Shown here piece after piece: positions 54,083 through 62,876 of a DNA stretch of 64,000 nucleotides. Under the pieces are notes generated by a model. It was not told the DNA's origin. It worked only from the letters and a program-made list of their open reading frames with translations, and did not search any database. The stretch covers positions 2,480,001-2,544,000 of the forward strand of contig NZ_CP125957.1 of NCBI RefSeq assembly GCF_030064125.1, in the 5' to 3' direction. The position numbers and the translations under genes are program-made. This DNA is from Pseudomonas sp. G2-4 (GTDB lineage: Bacteria > Pseudomonadota > Gammaproteobacteria > Pseudomonadales > Pseudomonadaceae). Position 1 is the first letter of the stretch. Every line of letters begins with the position of its first letter.

Positions 54083-54446
54083 GGAAGATCTCCGGTACAT
54101 TAACGCAAGAATGTTTAAGCGCCAGGCGGGGTGGATGGCATGGCGCTTTGTGAGGGTAGACGAATGGGAGCCCTATCGACCGTTTTTGGTCGACCCGATG
54201 AATCTCTGTTGATCGCACCGCCGGGATCCTACAAGCCCAGGCTTATGATGCAAGCAGTTCTTGCTATGCCACGGTCAACGAGCAGGATGCCGGATGGGTG
54301 CAACGGCTGGTGGACAGAGCGCAAGTGAGCGTCGGATCCCCTAGTTATCCAGAAAAACCGTGAGTATGTCTGTGGATAACCGCGCCGCGACCAGGCGGTT
54401 GGAGCGTTTCAACAGACGATCAAAAAATAAACAGGTAGATTGAAAT
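54083..54446. promoter_or_regulatory. Intergenic region upstream of the oxyanion ABC operon
   Basis: This 364-base gap holds the ABC operon promoter and the end of the AraC gene region. A dyad TCGACC-GTTTTT-GGTCGA (54176-54193) is a candidate operator. A plus-strand open frame of about 50 codons ending near 54361 has no convincing start codon or ribosome site and is not called. Confidence 0.45.
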
Positions 54447-55280
54447 TCAAGTAGGGAGGATTGCCCGGTAAGCCGTCGACCATTGACTACGCAACTGCGC
54501 CGGACTGACCCCAAGGCGTTGCTTGAAGACCGTTGCCATGTGCGCCTGGGAATTGAAGCCGCAAATGTGGGCGATCTCCACCAGTCTGGCTGTTGAATCA
54601 CGCATCAAGGCTCGGGCCTTGGCCAGGCGTCGGTCGATCAGGTAGCTGTGGGGGCTTTTGCCCGTCGCGTGCTTGAAGGCGCGCATGAAATAGCCTTCGG
54701 ACAAACCGAGCAATCCCGCCATCGCCGGCACGCTCAGCGGGCCGTCGAGACCCGCGTCAATGAACTCATCGAGCAGGCGCAGCCGGTTGCCAGTGATAGA
54801 GCCTGGGGGCGGGTTCGACAACGCCTGGTGATCCAGCGTCCGTTCAGCCAGTCCGAGTGCCCAGGCTTCCCAATCGTCCTCTATCGATGCCTGCAACAAC
54901 GCGCCGCGAATGCGCTGTGCAAGGGTAATGGCTTGCTGATCGATACGGTTGTTGAATGCCCGATTCCCTACCAACGCAAGACCGTCCGTACGCATGACCC
55001 GCAGGTATTCACCGCCGCTGGGTGATTCGGAGAATACGTCACACTCAGCCGGGACGAAGGCCAGGCCATTGGGCATGGCCTCGAAGGGCTGCACCCGGTC
55101 GCTGCCAATGGCATGCACGCCGCGTTGGCTGTCGAAGGCAAAGCCGATCGCCGCTTGGGTCGCGACATATCGCGCCGCATAAGCGCAGCCGGGTAACAAT
55201 TCGATCGCCCATGGGCCGGCCTCGATTCGACGGACCGGTTCCGGTGGGGGCGAGGGCGGCAGGCGATTTCGATGGCTCAT
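54447..55280 (-). CDS. AraC-family regulator
   Basis: The 277-residue protein has an N-terminal sensor region and a C-terminal double helix-turn-helix at about 175-275: SVPAMAGLLGLSEGYFMRAFKHATGKSPHSYLIDRRLAKARALM, then LVEIAHICGFNSQAHMATVFKQRLGVSPAQLRSQW. The start is uncertain (55280 or 55289). It is divergent from the threonine-dehydratase-like gene, 102 bases apart, which it may regulate. Confidence 0.88.
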   Translation of the reverse strand: MSHRNRLPPSPPPEPVRRIEAGPWAIELLPGCAYAARYVATQAAIGFAFDSQRGVHAIGSDRVQPFEAMPNGLAFVPAECDVFSESPSGGEYLRVMRTDGLALVGNRAFNNRIDQQAITLAQRIRGALLQASIEDDWEAWALGLAERTLDHQALSNPPPGSITGNRLRLLDEFIDAGLDGPLSVPAMAGLLGLSEGYFMRAFKHATGKSPHSYLIDRRLAKARALMRDSTARLVEIAHICGFNSQAHMATVFKQRLGVSPAQLRSQWSTAYRAILPT

Positions 55281-55382
55281 GCAGCCCATAGTAGAGAAGA
55301 GTGGGCACAAAAGTCAGGTCAGTTTTCTGAAAGCCGTCGTATGGCGTCCGTCTCTAGACTGGGCAAAACCTGGAGGTCACCC

Positions 55383-56339
55383 ATGCACAGACTGACGCTC
55401 GACGCGATTGAACACGCTGCCCACGCTGTCTACCAAGTCATGCCGGCAACCGCCCAATACGCTTGGCCCTTGCTGGCTGAGCGGCTGGGTTGCACGGTGT
55501 GGGTCAAGCACGAAAACCACACCCCTACCGGTGCTTTCAAGGTGCGTGGCGGCATCACCTTCATGCACTGGCTCAAACACGCTCACCCAGACGTGAAAGG
55601 CGTGGTCACCGCCACCCGTGGCAACCATGGGCAGAGCCTGGCGCTGTCGGCGAACGCGCTGGGTTTGAAGGCGTTGATCGTGGTGCCAGAAGGCAATTCG
55701 GTAGAAAAGAACAATGCCATGCGCGCCTTTGGTGGCGAGGTGGTTGAGTGCGGCCGCGATTTCGACGAGGCCCGCGAAGAGGCTGCCCGCCTGGCGCAAG
55801 TGCATGGCCTCTACCTGGTGCCGCCGTTTCACATCGAGCTGGTCAAAGGCGTGGCCACTTATGCGCTTGAACTGTTCAAGGCTGCGCCGGACCTGGATAC
55901 CGTCTACGTGCCGATTGGCTGTGGATCGGGGATTTGTGGGGTGATTGCCGCCCGTGATGCCTTGGGCCTGAAAACCCGGGTGGTGGGGGTGGTTTCCACT
56001 GAGGCTTTGGCGGCAAAGTTATCGTTTGAAACGGGAGAACTCTGCGAAACCGCTTCGGCCAACACCTTTGCTGACGGCCTTGCCGTGCGTAAGCCGATCC
56101 CCGAGGCCTTCGCCATCTACGCGGCGGCGGCGACACGGATCGTGTCGGTCAGCGACCAGGAAATTGCCGAGGCCATGCGCGTCTACTACACCGACACCCA
56201 TAACCTCGCCGAAGGGGCCGGTGCGGCCGCGTTGGCCGCGCTCATGCAGGAGCGTGAAACGATGGCGGGAAGGCGGGTGGCTGTGATTCTGTCCGGCGGG
56301 AATGTAGACAGGCCGGTGTATGCCAAAGTGATTGAGTGA
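55383..56339 (+). CDS. Threonine/serine dehydratase-like PLP enzyme
   Basis: The 318-residue fold-type II PLP enzyme has the lysine in HTPTGAFKVRGGI, the TATRGNHGQSLA phosphate/substrate loop, PIGCGSGICGVIA and LSGGNVDRPVY. There is no C-terminal ACT domain, as in catabolic TdcB-type or hydroxyaspartate dehydratases and racemases. It should deaminate threonine, serine or a related hydroxy amino acid to a 2-oxo acid. A divergent AraC gene is the likely regulator. Confidence 0.88.
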   Translation: MHRLTLDAIEHAAHAVYQVMPATAQYAWPLLAERLGCTVWVKHENHTPTGAFKVRGGITFMHWLKHAHPDVKGVVTATRGNHGQSLALSANALGLKALIVVPEGNSVEKNNAMRAFGGEVVECGRDFDEAREEAARLAQVHGLYLVPPFHIELVKGVATYALELFKAAPDLDTVYVPIGCGSGICGVIAARDALGLKTRVVGVVSTEALAAKLSFETGELCETASANTFADGLAVRKPIPEAFAIYAAAATRIVSVSDQEIAEAMRVYYTDTHNLAEGAGAAALAALMQERETMAGRRVAVILSGGNVDRPVYAKVIE

Positions 56340-56386
56340 GTGAGGGCCGCGCAGGCTAACGCCGATCAGCTAATCGACACAGAACC

Positions 56387-56418
56387 TCGTGGCGAGGGGA
56401 TAAATCCCCTCGCCACGA
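56387..56418. repeat. Short palindromic REP-like element / terminator
   Basis: TCGTGGCGAGGGGA-TAAA-TCCCCTCGCCACGA is a perfect 14-bp dyad with a 4-base loop, 48 bases after the dehydratase stop. It shares GTGGCGAGGG with the REP arms at 32958. It can fold as a strong hairpin, though no T-run follows. Confidence 0.8.
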
Positions 56419-56426
56419 CAGGCGCA

Positions 56427-57591
56427 GTTTGTAGTCTATAGTTTTTACCAGAGCCGGAATCCTTGCGTGGGGGGCGATCGGGAACGACAGACTCCTCGTG
56501 CCGTCACTGCGTCGGATACCCGCAAGCCGTCAGTCATGAACAATGCAGGGAGCACACCATGGCGATCCAACGGTCGAACATATTGAGGTCGGCCCCCGGT
56601 ATCGCCAGTTCCGAGCCTGCCATTTCCGGTCCCCCGAAAAAAATGTTTCGGCGCGGCTTCGACCAAGCCAAAGAAGCCTACATTCTGTTCCCGCTGCTGG
56701 CCGTTCTCCTGTTGCTGGCCCTGTGGGCGGGTACCCTTTACCTGATCAAGGTCGAACAGGTTCGCGCGCAGCGGGGCATCGCCGAGGCGAGCCTGGAAAT
56801 CGGCGCCACCTACGAAGCGCAGATCCTGCGGGCCGTGCGTGAAATCGATCAGACCCTCAAACTCGTCAAATACACCTACGAGTCCGAGGGGGAGCAGGAT
56901 CCGCTGCCCAAACTCAAGGCTCGCGCGCTATTGCCATCATCCTATCTGTTTGACGTCAGCGTGGTCGATGCTGACGGCCTGGTCGTTGCGAGTACGCAGG
57001 CGAGTGAAGCCGGCAGCAGGATCGCCCAGGGTGAGCCGCAAACGCTGTGGCGTGACAATGCACTGTCGATCAGCCGCCCCTGGAAAAGCCCGGCAACGGG
57101 GGAGTGGAAGCTGCGGTTCAGCCGGCGTCTGAATACGGGGACTGGCGGGTTCGCCGGGATCGCGATGGTCGAGGTCGATGCGGCCTATTTCGTCAGCAGT
57201 TACGACGCCTCAAAACTCGGCAATCACGGCCTGCTCGGCTTGTTGGGCGTCGACGGTGTTTTCCGGGCACGGCGCACCGGGGAAACCATACTGGCCGGTG
57301 ACCAGGTCGATTACGCGGCGGTGGTGCCGGACACTGAAAACACCGAGGCCGTCCGCTCGATCACTGGATGGGATGGCGTGCGCCGCTATACCAGTGCTCG
57401 TCAACTCTATGATTATCCGCTGGCGGTGATTGTCGGACTGTCCGAGGAAGAACAACTGGCCGCCGTGACGCGACAGGCACGCGCCTACCTGTGGCGGGCG
57501 GCGGGCGCTAGCCTGTTGCTGGTGTTGTTCGTCAGTCTGCTGAGCCGGATGAGTTGGCAACTGGTGCAAAGCCGCTTGCGCGCCGCCGAAG
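56427..57591 (+). repeat. Duplicated promoter-leader-sensor segment, plus copy
   Basis: This segment is homologous, in inverted orientation, to 61599-62757. Similarity begins in the promoter (TTTGTAGTCTATAGTT with a -10-like TATAGT at 56437-56442), continues through the leader (ATGCAGGGAGCACAC, identical in both) and covers the whole membrane-sensor half of the protein up to the shared SRLRAAE. Confidence 0.85.
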
Positions 57592-58931
57592 CCAAAATCG
57601 CTTATGCCGAAAGCGTCGAGTATCTGGCCTATCACGACGGCCTTACGTCGCTGCCCAACCGCAGTCTGTTCAGCAAGATGTTGAGCCAGAGCATCAGCGA
57701 GGCAAGCCGTTATCGTCGGCAACTGGCGGTGCTTTTCCTCGACCTCGACCGTTTCAAGCAAATCAACGACACGCTTGGACACGATGCCGGCGACCAACTG
57801 CTGCAGGAAGTCTCGTTGCGACTCAAGGCTTGTCTGCGCGCCAGCGATACGGTGGCCCGATTGGGCGGCGACGAATTCGTGATATTGCTGCCGGAGCTGT
57901 CCGAGGACAAATACGTGGCGACCACCGCCCAGAAGATCCTGGGCGCCATTGCCCGGCCGTTCAACCTCCAGGGCCAGGAGTTTCGTGTGACCGTCAGTGT
58001 CGGCATCAGTGTCTTTCCACAGGATGGCCTGGACGAGCAGACACTCAAGAAAAACGCCGATATCGCGATGTACCAGGCCAAGCAGCAAGGCAAGAACAAC
58101 TTTCAGTTCTACTCCGAGAAACTCAACGCGGACTCATTGGAACGGATGACGCTTGAGCTGAGCTTGCGCCACGCGCTGGAGCGCCATGAGTTCCAGCTGC
58201 ACTACCAGGCCAAGCGAGATATACGCAGCGGCCAGATCACTGGGATGGAAGCGCTCTTGCGCTGGAATCATCCCGACCTGGGTATCGTCGCGCCGATGCA
58301 GTTTATCCCGGTGGCGGAGGAGACCGGTCTGATCGTGCCGATTGGCAAATGGGTGCTCAAGACCGCCTGCCAGCAAAACGTTGCCTGGCAACAGCAAGGA
58401 CTGCCACATTTGGGGATCGCCGTGAACCTCACGGCCCGGCAGTTTGCCGATGAGCGTTTACTCGCCGACCTGGCCGAGATACTGGCTGAAACCGGTATGG
58501 AGGCGAGTCTGCTGGAGCTCGAAATCGCCGAAAGCCTGCTCATGCAGGATGTCAAAAGAGCTTTGAGTGTGTTGACCGGACTCAAGCGCCTGAAAATCCG
58601 GATTGCCATTGATGATTTCGGTATCGGTTATTCTTCGCTCTCTGCTCTCAAGCAGTTTCCACTCGACGCCATCAAGATCGATCGCTCATTTATCTGTGAT
58701 GTCAGCAGTGTGTCGGAAGACAAAGCCTTGACCGAGGCCATTATCGCGATGGGCAGGACCCTGAGCCTGACCGTGGTTGCCCAAGGCGTGGAAACCAAGG
58801 AACAGGCCGACTTCCTGCGCGACAATGCCTGCGATGAGTTCCAGGGGTTTTACTTCAACAAGCCGGTACCGGCCGATCAGTTCAAGGTGTTGCTACAAGC
58901 CCAGGCGGCCAGTCCGAGTGTCGATACCTGA
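56559..58931 (+). CDS. Membrane-anchored GGDEF-EAL c-di-GMP protein
   Basis: The 790-residue protein has an N-terminal helix (AYILFPLLAVLLLLALWAGTLYL in order), a periplasmic dCache-like sensor to about 305, a second helix near 315-335, GGDEF (LGGDEFVILL) and EAL domains. The EAL domain keeps MEALLRW, NLTARQF, LEIAES, DDFGIGYSSL, KIDRSF and AQGVET, so phosphodiesterase activity is likely; GGDEF is intact but no clear I-site is seen. The sensor half is nearly the same as that of the histidine kinase at 60741-62630. The start at 56559 follows CAGGGAG. Confidence 0.92.
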   Translation: MAIQRSNILRSAPGIASSEPAISGPPKKMFRRGFDQAKEAYILFPLLAVLLLLALWAGTLYLIKVEQVRAQRGIAEASLEIGATYEAQILRAVREIDQTLKLVKYTYESEGEQDPLPKLKARALLPSSYLFDVSVVDADGLVVASTQASEAGSRIAQGEPQTLWRDNALSISRPWKSPATGEWKLRFSRRLNTGTGGFAGIAMVEVDAAYFVSSYDASKLGNHGLLGLLGVDGVFRARRTGETILAGDQVDYAAVVPDTENTEAVRSITGWDGVRRYTSARQLYDYPLAVIVGLSEEEQLAAVTRQARAYLWRAAGASLLLVLFVSLLSRMSWQLVQSRLRAAEAKIAYAESVEYLAYHDGLTSLPNRSLFSKMLSQSISEASRYRRQLAVLFLDLDRFKQINDTLGHDAGDQLLQEVSLRLKACLRASDTVARLGGDEFVILLPELSEDKYVATTAQKILGAIARPFNLQGQEFRVTVSVGISVFPQDGLDEQTLKKNADIAMYQAKQQGKNNFQFYSEKLNADSLERMTLELSLRHALERHEFQLHYQAKRDIRSGQITGMEALLRWNHPDLGIVAPMQFIPVAEETGLIVPIGKWVLKTACQQNVAWQQQGLPHLGIAVNLTARQFADERLLADLAEILAETGMEASLLELEIAESLLMQDVKRALSVLTGLKRLKIRIAIDDFGIGYSSLSALKQFPLDAIKIDRSFICDVSSVSEDKALTEAIIAMGRTLSLTVVAQGVETKEQADFLRDNACDEFQGFYFNKPVPADQFKVLLQAQAASPSVDT

Positions 58932-58953
58932 GGGCCCAACGGGCTGATGAGCA

Positions 58954-59391
58954 TCATTGCGGATCGATGGGCAGCGCCCTGACGCTGCTGTCCACATCAC
59001 GTGCGTCGATATAGCCAATGGTGTCGGGATTCTCTGCGATCCGTTTCTTGACTTCGGCGCTGCTGGAAACAGCCTGGGGAGGCTGGCCCCTGCCGGTAAA
59101 GATGATTTTTGACCAGTGCGCCTTGAGCTGGGATGCGGACTTGCCCGTGAACGTTGAGTAGAACTCATCGCGGGTCGGCGAATCTTCAGTCTGGTCAATT
59201 GGAATGGCTTGTGTGCCGCTGGGAAAACGACTGGTTTTGCCCTGGAAAATATCCGCCACCTGATTGCGCGCGAGCGTTTTCAATGGACTGGAAGTGGCGA
59301 CCACGACCACTACATCGGCCATGACGGGGCTGCTGCCTGCGTACAGGACTGTCCCTAGCACCGCATACCCAATGCGTTTGAAGAACCGCAT
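58954..59391 (-). CDS. Small phosphate-ABC-type substrate-binding protein
   Basis: The 145-residue exported protein has a signal peptide (RIGYAVLGTVLYAGSSPVMA) and a single PstS-like lobe: VVVVVATSSPLKTLARNQVADIFQGKTSRFPSGTQ and DSPTRDEFYSTFTGKSASQLKAHW, then IGYIDARDV. It is under half the length of PstS, so it may be a sensing accessory rather than a transport receptor. The ATG at 59391 has GGAG upstream and is preferred over 59403. It follows the porin and histidine kinase genes in one operon. Confidence 0.82.
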   Translation of the reverse strand: MRFFKRIGYAVLGTVLYAGSSPVMADVVVVVATSSPLKTLARNQVADIFQGKTSRFPSGTQAIPIDQTEDSPTRDEFYSTFTGKSASQLKAHWSKIIFTGRGQPPQAVSSSAEVKKRIAENPDTIGYIDARDVDSSVRALPIDPQ

Positions 59392-59402
59392 GATCGGCTC
59401 CA

Positions 59403-60641
59403 TCAGAAGACAAAATCGACAGAAAGGCTGAGCAAATTGAAGTTGCCGCCGGGCTCGTAGCCTGGCTGATGATTCACTAAAGGTCCGGTTGTCCGGGGGC
59501 CTAGGCGGGTGTGGTCATACTGGATTTTGGCGTCCATATTTGATGTGAAGTCCCAGCGCATGCCGACCGACAGGGTTTGCTGGCGACTGTTCGCGGCCAT
59601 GAGCGAGTTGAGCGCGGCGTTTAGCCCTGTTGCCGCACCCGCCAAGTCTGGCGGTAAAGCCGATGTGCTCAAACCCGGGGTAGAGGTTTCGGTGTCCGTT
59701 CTTGATCGCGCGTAAGTCACATAGGGCGTGAATTCATCAATCCTGTATCCACCGCTGAGGTACCAGGCGCTGACCGTACCTATTACTGCATCGCTGTTGA
59801 AGTGCCCCCATTCGCCCATGACGAACCATTTGCCTGGGTCATAGATCGCCCCCACGCCCACGAACTTCATGCGCTTGTCCTTGGTATCGTACCGGTCCGC
59901 GATGCGGTTGCCTTCCTCGCCGAATTCCCTGAAACCATCGAAGAGAGGGTTGAAAGACTCCACGGTCAGGTGGGTCTCCAGGTAGGTGATGCGGGTGGTC
60001 AAGGCCCCATATTCGGTCAGATTGGAAACGCCCCACGAGCCCTTGGCCAGGATCTCGCCCATGTCATTGGGCATGTGGGGATTGCTGCGACCATAGTTGC
60101 CCTGCACCGTATTGATGAGATCACCAAAGTGCAGCCTATAACTGAGGTCTATGCCGTCGGTGTTCGTGACCGGTATCAGGCTATATACCTCGCCTGGTGG
60201 CCTGACCCACGGCAGGGTGTAGCCCACTTTTCGACTATCGGAGAACAGGAACGCCGGCTGCACCGTACGGCCGACACGCATGCTGAAATCCGGTGTGAAC
60301 TGATACTTGATGTTGGCCCATTCGATGGAGGGCTCGTAGCTGTTGTCATATTGCTGCTCGGAAATGACCTGCACCACGGCCGAAAGCTGCGGTGAGAAAT
60401 TGGCGGTCAGCTGAGCACCCACCAGGCTATCGACATCGGCGCTCCAATTGCGGGTATGCCCTGTACCGTTGGGCTTGAAGATACTGGAGGTGTAATCGGC
60501 TTTATTGTCGCTCGAGTGAACGATCCCTACTGTGCCAAAACTGCTCAGCGAAAATATCGACTTTTCTGAATCCTCGGCACTGACGGGGCAGACATACAAC
60601 GTCGCTACTGCCAGGGCCAGGGTATTAAGTCTTGCCACCAT
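59403..60641 (-). CDS. Outer-membrane porin-like protein
   Basis: The 412-residue protein has a signal peptide (LALAVATLYVCPVSAED) followed by alternating beta-strand sequence (FSLSSFGTVGIVHSSDN, GAQLTANFSPQLSAVVQVISEQQY, SMRVGRTVQPAFLFSDSRKVGYT) and ends with LSVDFVF, the C-terminal aromatic of outer-membrane barrels. It belongs to the porin group often encoded with small phosphate-binding-like proteins in pseudomonads. It sits between the histidine kinase and the binding protein, 99 bases after the kinase. Confidence 0.87.
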   Translation of the reverse strand: MVARLNTLALAVATLYVCPVSAEDSEKSIFSLSSFGTVGIVHSSDNKADYTSSIFKPNGTGHTRNWSADVDSLVGAQLTANFSPQLSAVVQVISEQQYDNSYEPSIEWANIKYQFTPDFSMRVGRTVQPAFLFSDSRKVGYTLPWVRPPGEVYSLIPVTNTDGIDLSYRLHFGDLINTVQGNYGRSNPHMPNDMGEILAKGSWGVSNLTEYGALTTRITYLETHLTVESFNPLFDGFREFGEEGNRIADRYDTKDKRMKFVGVGAIYDPGKWFVMGEWGHFNSDAVIGTVSAWYLSGGYRIDEFTPYVTYARSRTDTETSTPGLSTSALPPDLAGAATGLNAALNSLMAANSRQQTLSVGMRWDFTSNMDAKIQYDHTRLGPRTTGPLVNHQPGYEPGGNFNLLSLSVDFVF

Positions 60642-60740
60642 AGGATCACCGCGACCTCATCGGAAAATAAAGCACCTGTCGTTCAGAGACGACTCCACCA
60701 GCGGAAGCTGTTCGGCGTTGCTGGATGCGAGGAGCTGGCA

Positions 60741-62630
60741 TTACGAAAACTTGGCCTGATCAGAAGCGTTGATCGCCAGTTTGAGCGTAAAGGTCGCCCC
60801 TTTTCCTGGCCCCTCGCTATGGGCCTCCAGCGAGCCTCCCATCTCCATGGCTGCCAGCACACAGCTGTGCAACCCGAAACCATGGCCATCTTTGCGTGTG
60901 GTGAATCCGTGGGCAAAAATCCGCGTCAGGTTCTCTGGCGCAATGCCTTCGCCATTGTCGATGACCTGGATAGCCAAGGTGGTGCCTTGCTGGACCTCAC
61001 TGTGAAGGGTGATCTGCGGGCTTGGCTCTGGCCGGTCATCCATCGCGCTGCTGGCATTTTTTATCAGGTTCACCAGGATCAGCAGCACGCGGTGCTTGTC
61101 CAGCTGCAGCAAGGGCGTGTCTGCAAAGTCACGCACCACTGTTATCTGGCGCGCGGCGAGTATCCCGGCGTTCATGCGCAAAGCATCCTCGATCAGTGCC
61201 TTTATTTGCACGGTCTCGGCGATGCTGGATGCGCCCGCATAGGATTGCTGGGCAGAGACGATTTCCTTGATGTGATCAACGCTTTTGGTCAGTTGCCCGA
61301 GTTCGTCGGTCATGCTCTGTTGCTCTAGCGCAAGGGCTTCCACCAGTTGATTCAAGTAGCCAGGCAAAAGCTTGCCTTTCTCATCGTGGGAGATGAAGTC
61401 ACCGAGATCGTCGGCATGCTGGTTCATCAGCTGCACCGCCTTGCCAAGCCCGAGGGCCTTGCTGGTGCGCAGCTTGCGGGTGACCAGGTCTGCGGAAATA
61501 TTCACGCTGTTAAGCACATTGCCCACGTTATGCAGGACGTTGGTGGCGATTTCGGCCATGCCCGCCTGACGGGCTGCAGCGGCCAGTTGGGTCTGGACTT
61601 CGGCCGCGCGCAAACGGCTTTGCGCCAATTGCCAGCTCATTCGGGCGAGCAGACTCACTAACAACACCAGCAATAGGCTGCCCCCCGCAGCGCGCCAGAG
61701 ATAGGTGTGGGCCTGGCGGGTCACCGCGGCCAGTTGCTCTTCCTTGGACAACCCGACGATCACCGCCAGCGGAAAATCGTAGAGTTGGCGGGCGCTGGTA
61801 TAGCGCTGCACACCGTCCCATCCGTTGACCGAGAGAACGGCTTCAGTATTTTCGGTGTCCGGCACCACTGCGGTGTAATCCACCGTATCGCCCGCCGATA
61901 CTGCTTCCCCGGTACGGTGTACCCGGAAAATGCCATCGGTGCCGAGTAGCCCGAGGGCACCCTGGTCACCCAGTTTCGAGGCGTCATAACTGCTGACGAA
62001 ATAGGCTGCGTCGACTTCGACCCTGGCAATTCCGGAAAACGCGCCATCTGCCGCGTTGAGTCGGCGGCTAAAGCGTAATCGCCATTCTCCGGTGGCAGGG
62101 CTTTTCCACGGGCGGCTGATCGACAGCGAGTCGTTTTGCCGCAGCGCCTGCTGCTCATCGGGGTCAGCGATATTTTCCCTGTCTTGGGTCCGTGTGCTCG
62201 CCACGAGCCCTCCGTCCGGATTGACCACGCTGACGTCAAACACCAAGGCCGGTGGCAACAAAGCCCGCTCTTGGAGTTTGCGCAGCGGATTGGGCTCACC
62301 CTCAGCCTCAAAGGTGTATTTGACGAGCTTGAGGGTTTGATCGATTTCGTGAATGGCGCGCAACATCTGCGCTTCGTACGTGGCGCCCATTTCCAGGCTT
62401 GCCGTCGCGGCGCTCTGCTGCGCGCGCAGCTGTTCGACCTTGATCAGGTACAGGGTGGCCGTCCAGACCGCCAACAACAGGAGCACGGCCAGCAGCGGGA
62501 ACAGAATGTAGGCTTCTTTGGCTTGGTCGAAGCTGCGCCGAAACAGGCTGGTCCTGGGGCTTGAACCGGACTCTGCGGAATGGGTAATGCCAGAGGCCAA
62601 CCTCAGTAAATAGGGCCGCTGGATCGGCAT
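60741..62630 (-). CDS. Sensor histidine kinase sharing its sensor with the GGDEF-EAL protein
   Basis: The 629-residue protein has an N-terminal helix, a periplasmic dCache-like domain and a second helix (together about 1-345) that closely match the GGDEF-EAL protein. The kinase part has GMAEIATNVLHNVGNVLNSVN (phospho-His), the N-box LVNLIKNASSAMDD, VIDNGEGIAPENL and HGFTTRKDGHGFGLH. No response regulator is adjacent. It is the first gene of an operon with the porin and the small binding protein, which are candidate co-sensors. Confidence 0.92.
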   Translation of the reverse strand: MPIQRPYLLRLASGITHSAESGSSPRTSLFRRSFDQAKEAYILFPLLAVLLLLAVWTATLYLIKVEQLRAQQSAATASLEMGATYEAQMLRAIHEIDQTLKLVKYTFEAEGEPNPLRKLQERALLPPALVFDVSVVNPDGGLVASTRTQDRENIADPDEQQALRQNDSLSISRPWKSPATGEWRLRFSRRLNAADGAFSGIARVEVDAAYFVSSYDASKLGDQGALGLLGTDGIFRVHRTGEAVSAGDTVDYTAVVPDTENTEAVLSVNGWDGVQRYTSARQLYDFPLAVIVGLSKEEQLAAVTRQAHTYLWRAAGGSLLLVLLVSLLARMSWQLAQSRLRAAEVQTQLAAAARQAGMAEIATNVLHNVGNVLNSVNISADLVTRKLRTSKALGLGKAVQLMNQHADDLGDFISHDEKGKLLPGYLNQLVEALALEQQSMTDELGQLTKSVDHIKEIVSAQQSYAGASSIAETVQIKALIEDALRMNAGILAARQITVVRDFADTPLLQLDKHRVLLILVNLIKNASSAMDDRPEPSPQITLHSEVQQGTTLAIQVIDNGEGIAPENLTRIFAHGFTTRKDGHGFGLHSCVLAAMEMGGSLEAHSEGPGKGATFTLKLAINASDQAKFS

Positions 62631-62757
62631 AGTGTGCTCCCTGCATGGTCACTATTGAAGGCTCTTGGGTATGCGATACGGTTACGGCTCGGGGGGCATG
62701 CTCCTGCTTGCCGAGCGAAAGGACTCTGGATCTGCTAGGAACTATAGACCACAAACC
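61599..62757 (-). repeat. Duplicated promoter-leader-sensor segment, minus copy
   Basis: Inverted partner of 56427-57591. It covers the kinase promoter (-10-like TATAGT at 62741-62746 on the minus strand), the leader with ATGCAGGGAGCACAC, and the sensor half of the kinase to SRLRAAE. After that point the two proteins diverge abruptly into different output domains. Confidence 0.85.
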
Positions 62758-62876
62758 GTACCTGCCAGTACGCGTGAGCTGGATGTTGAGGAGGAGGGAG
62801 GCGCTCGGCGCCAGGGACCGGCGCCAGCCGGGTGTAAGGGAGGGCTGCCGAGGCCGGCCGACGCTTCAACCCAGCT

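Noticed and set aside
54202..54361. Short plus-strand open frame of about 50 codons
   Set aside because: No start codon or ribosome site; it may be a gene remnant or chance.
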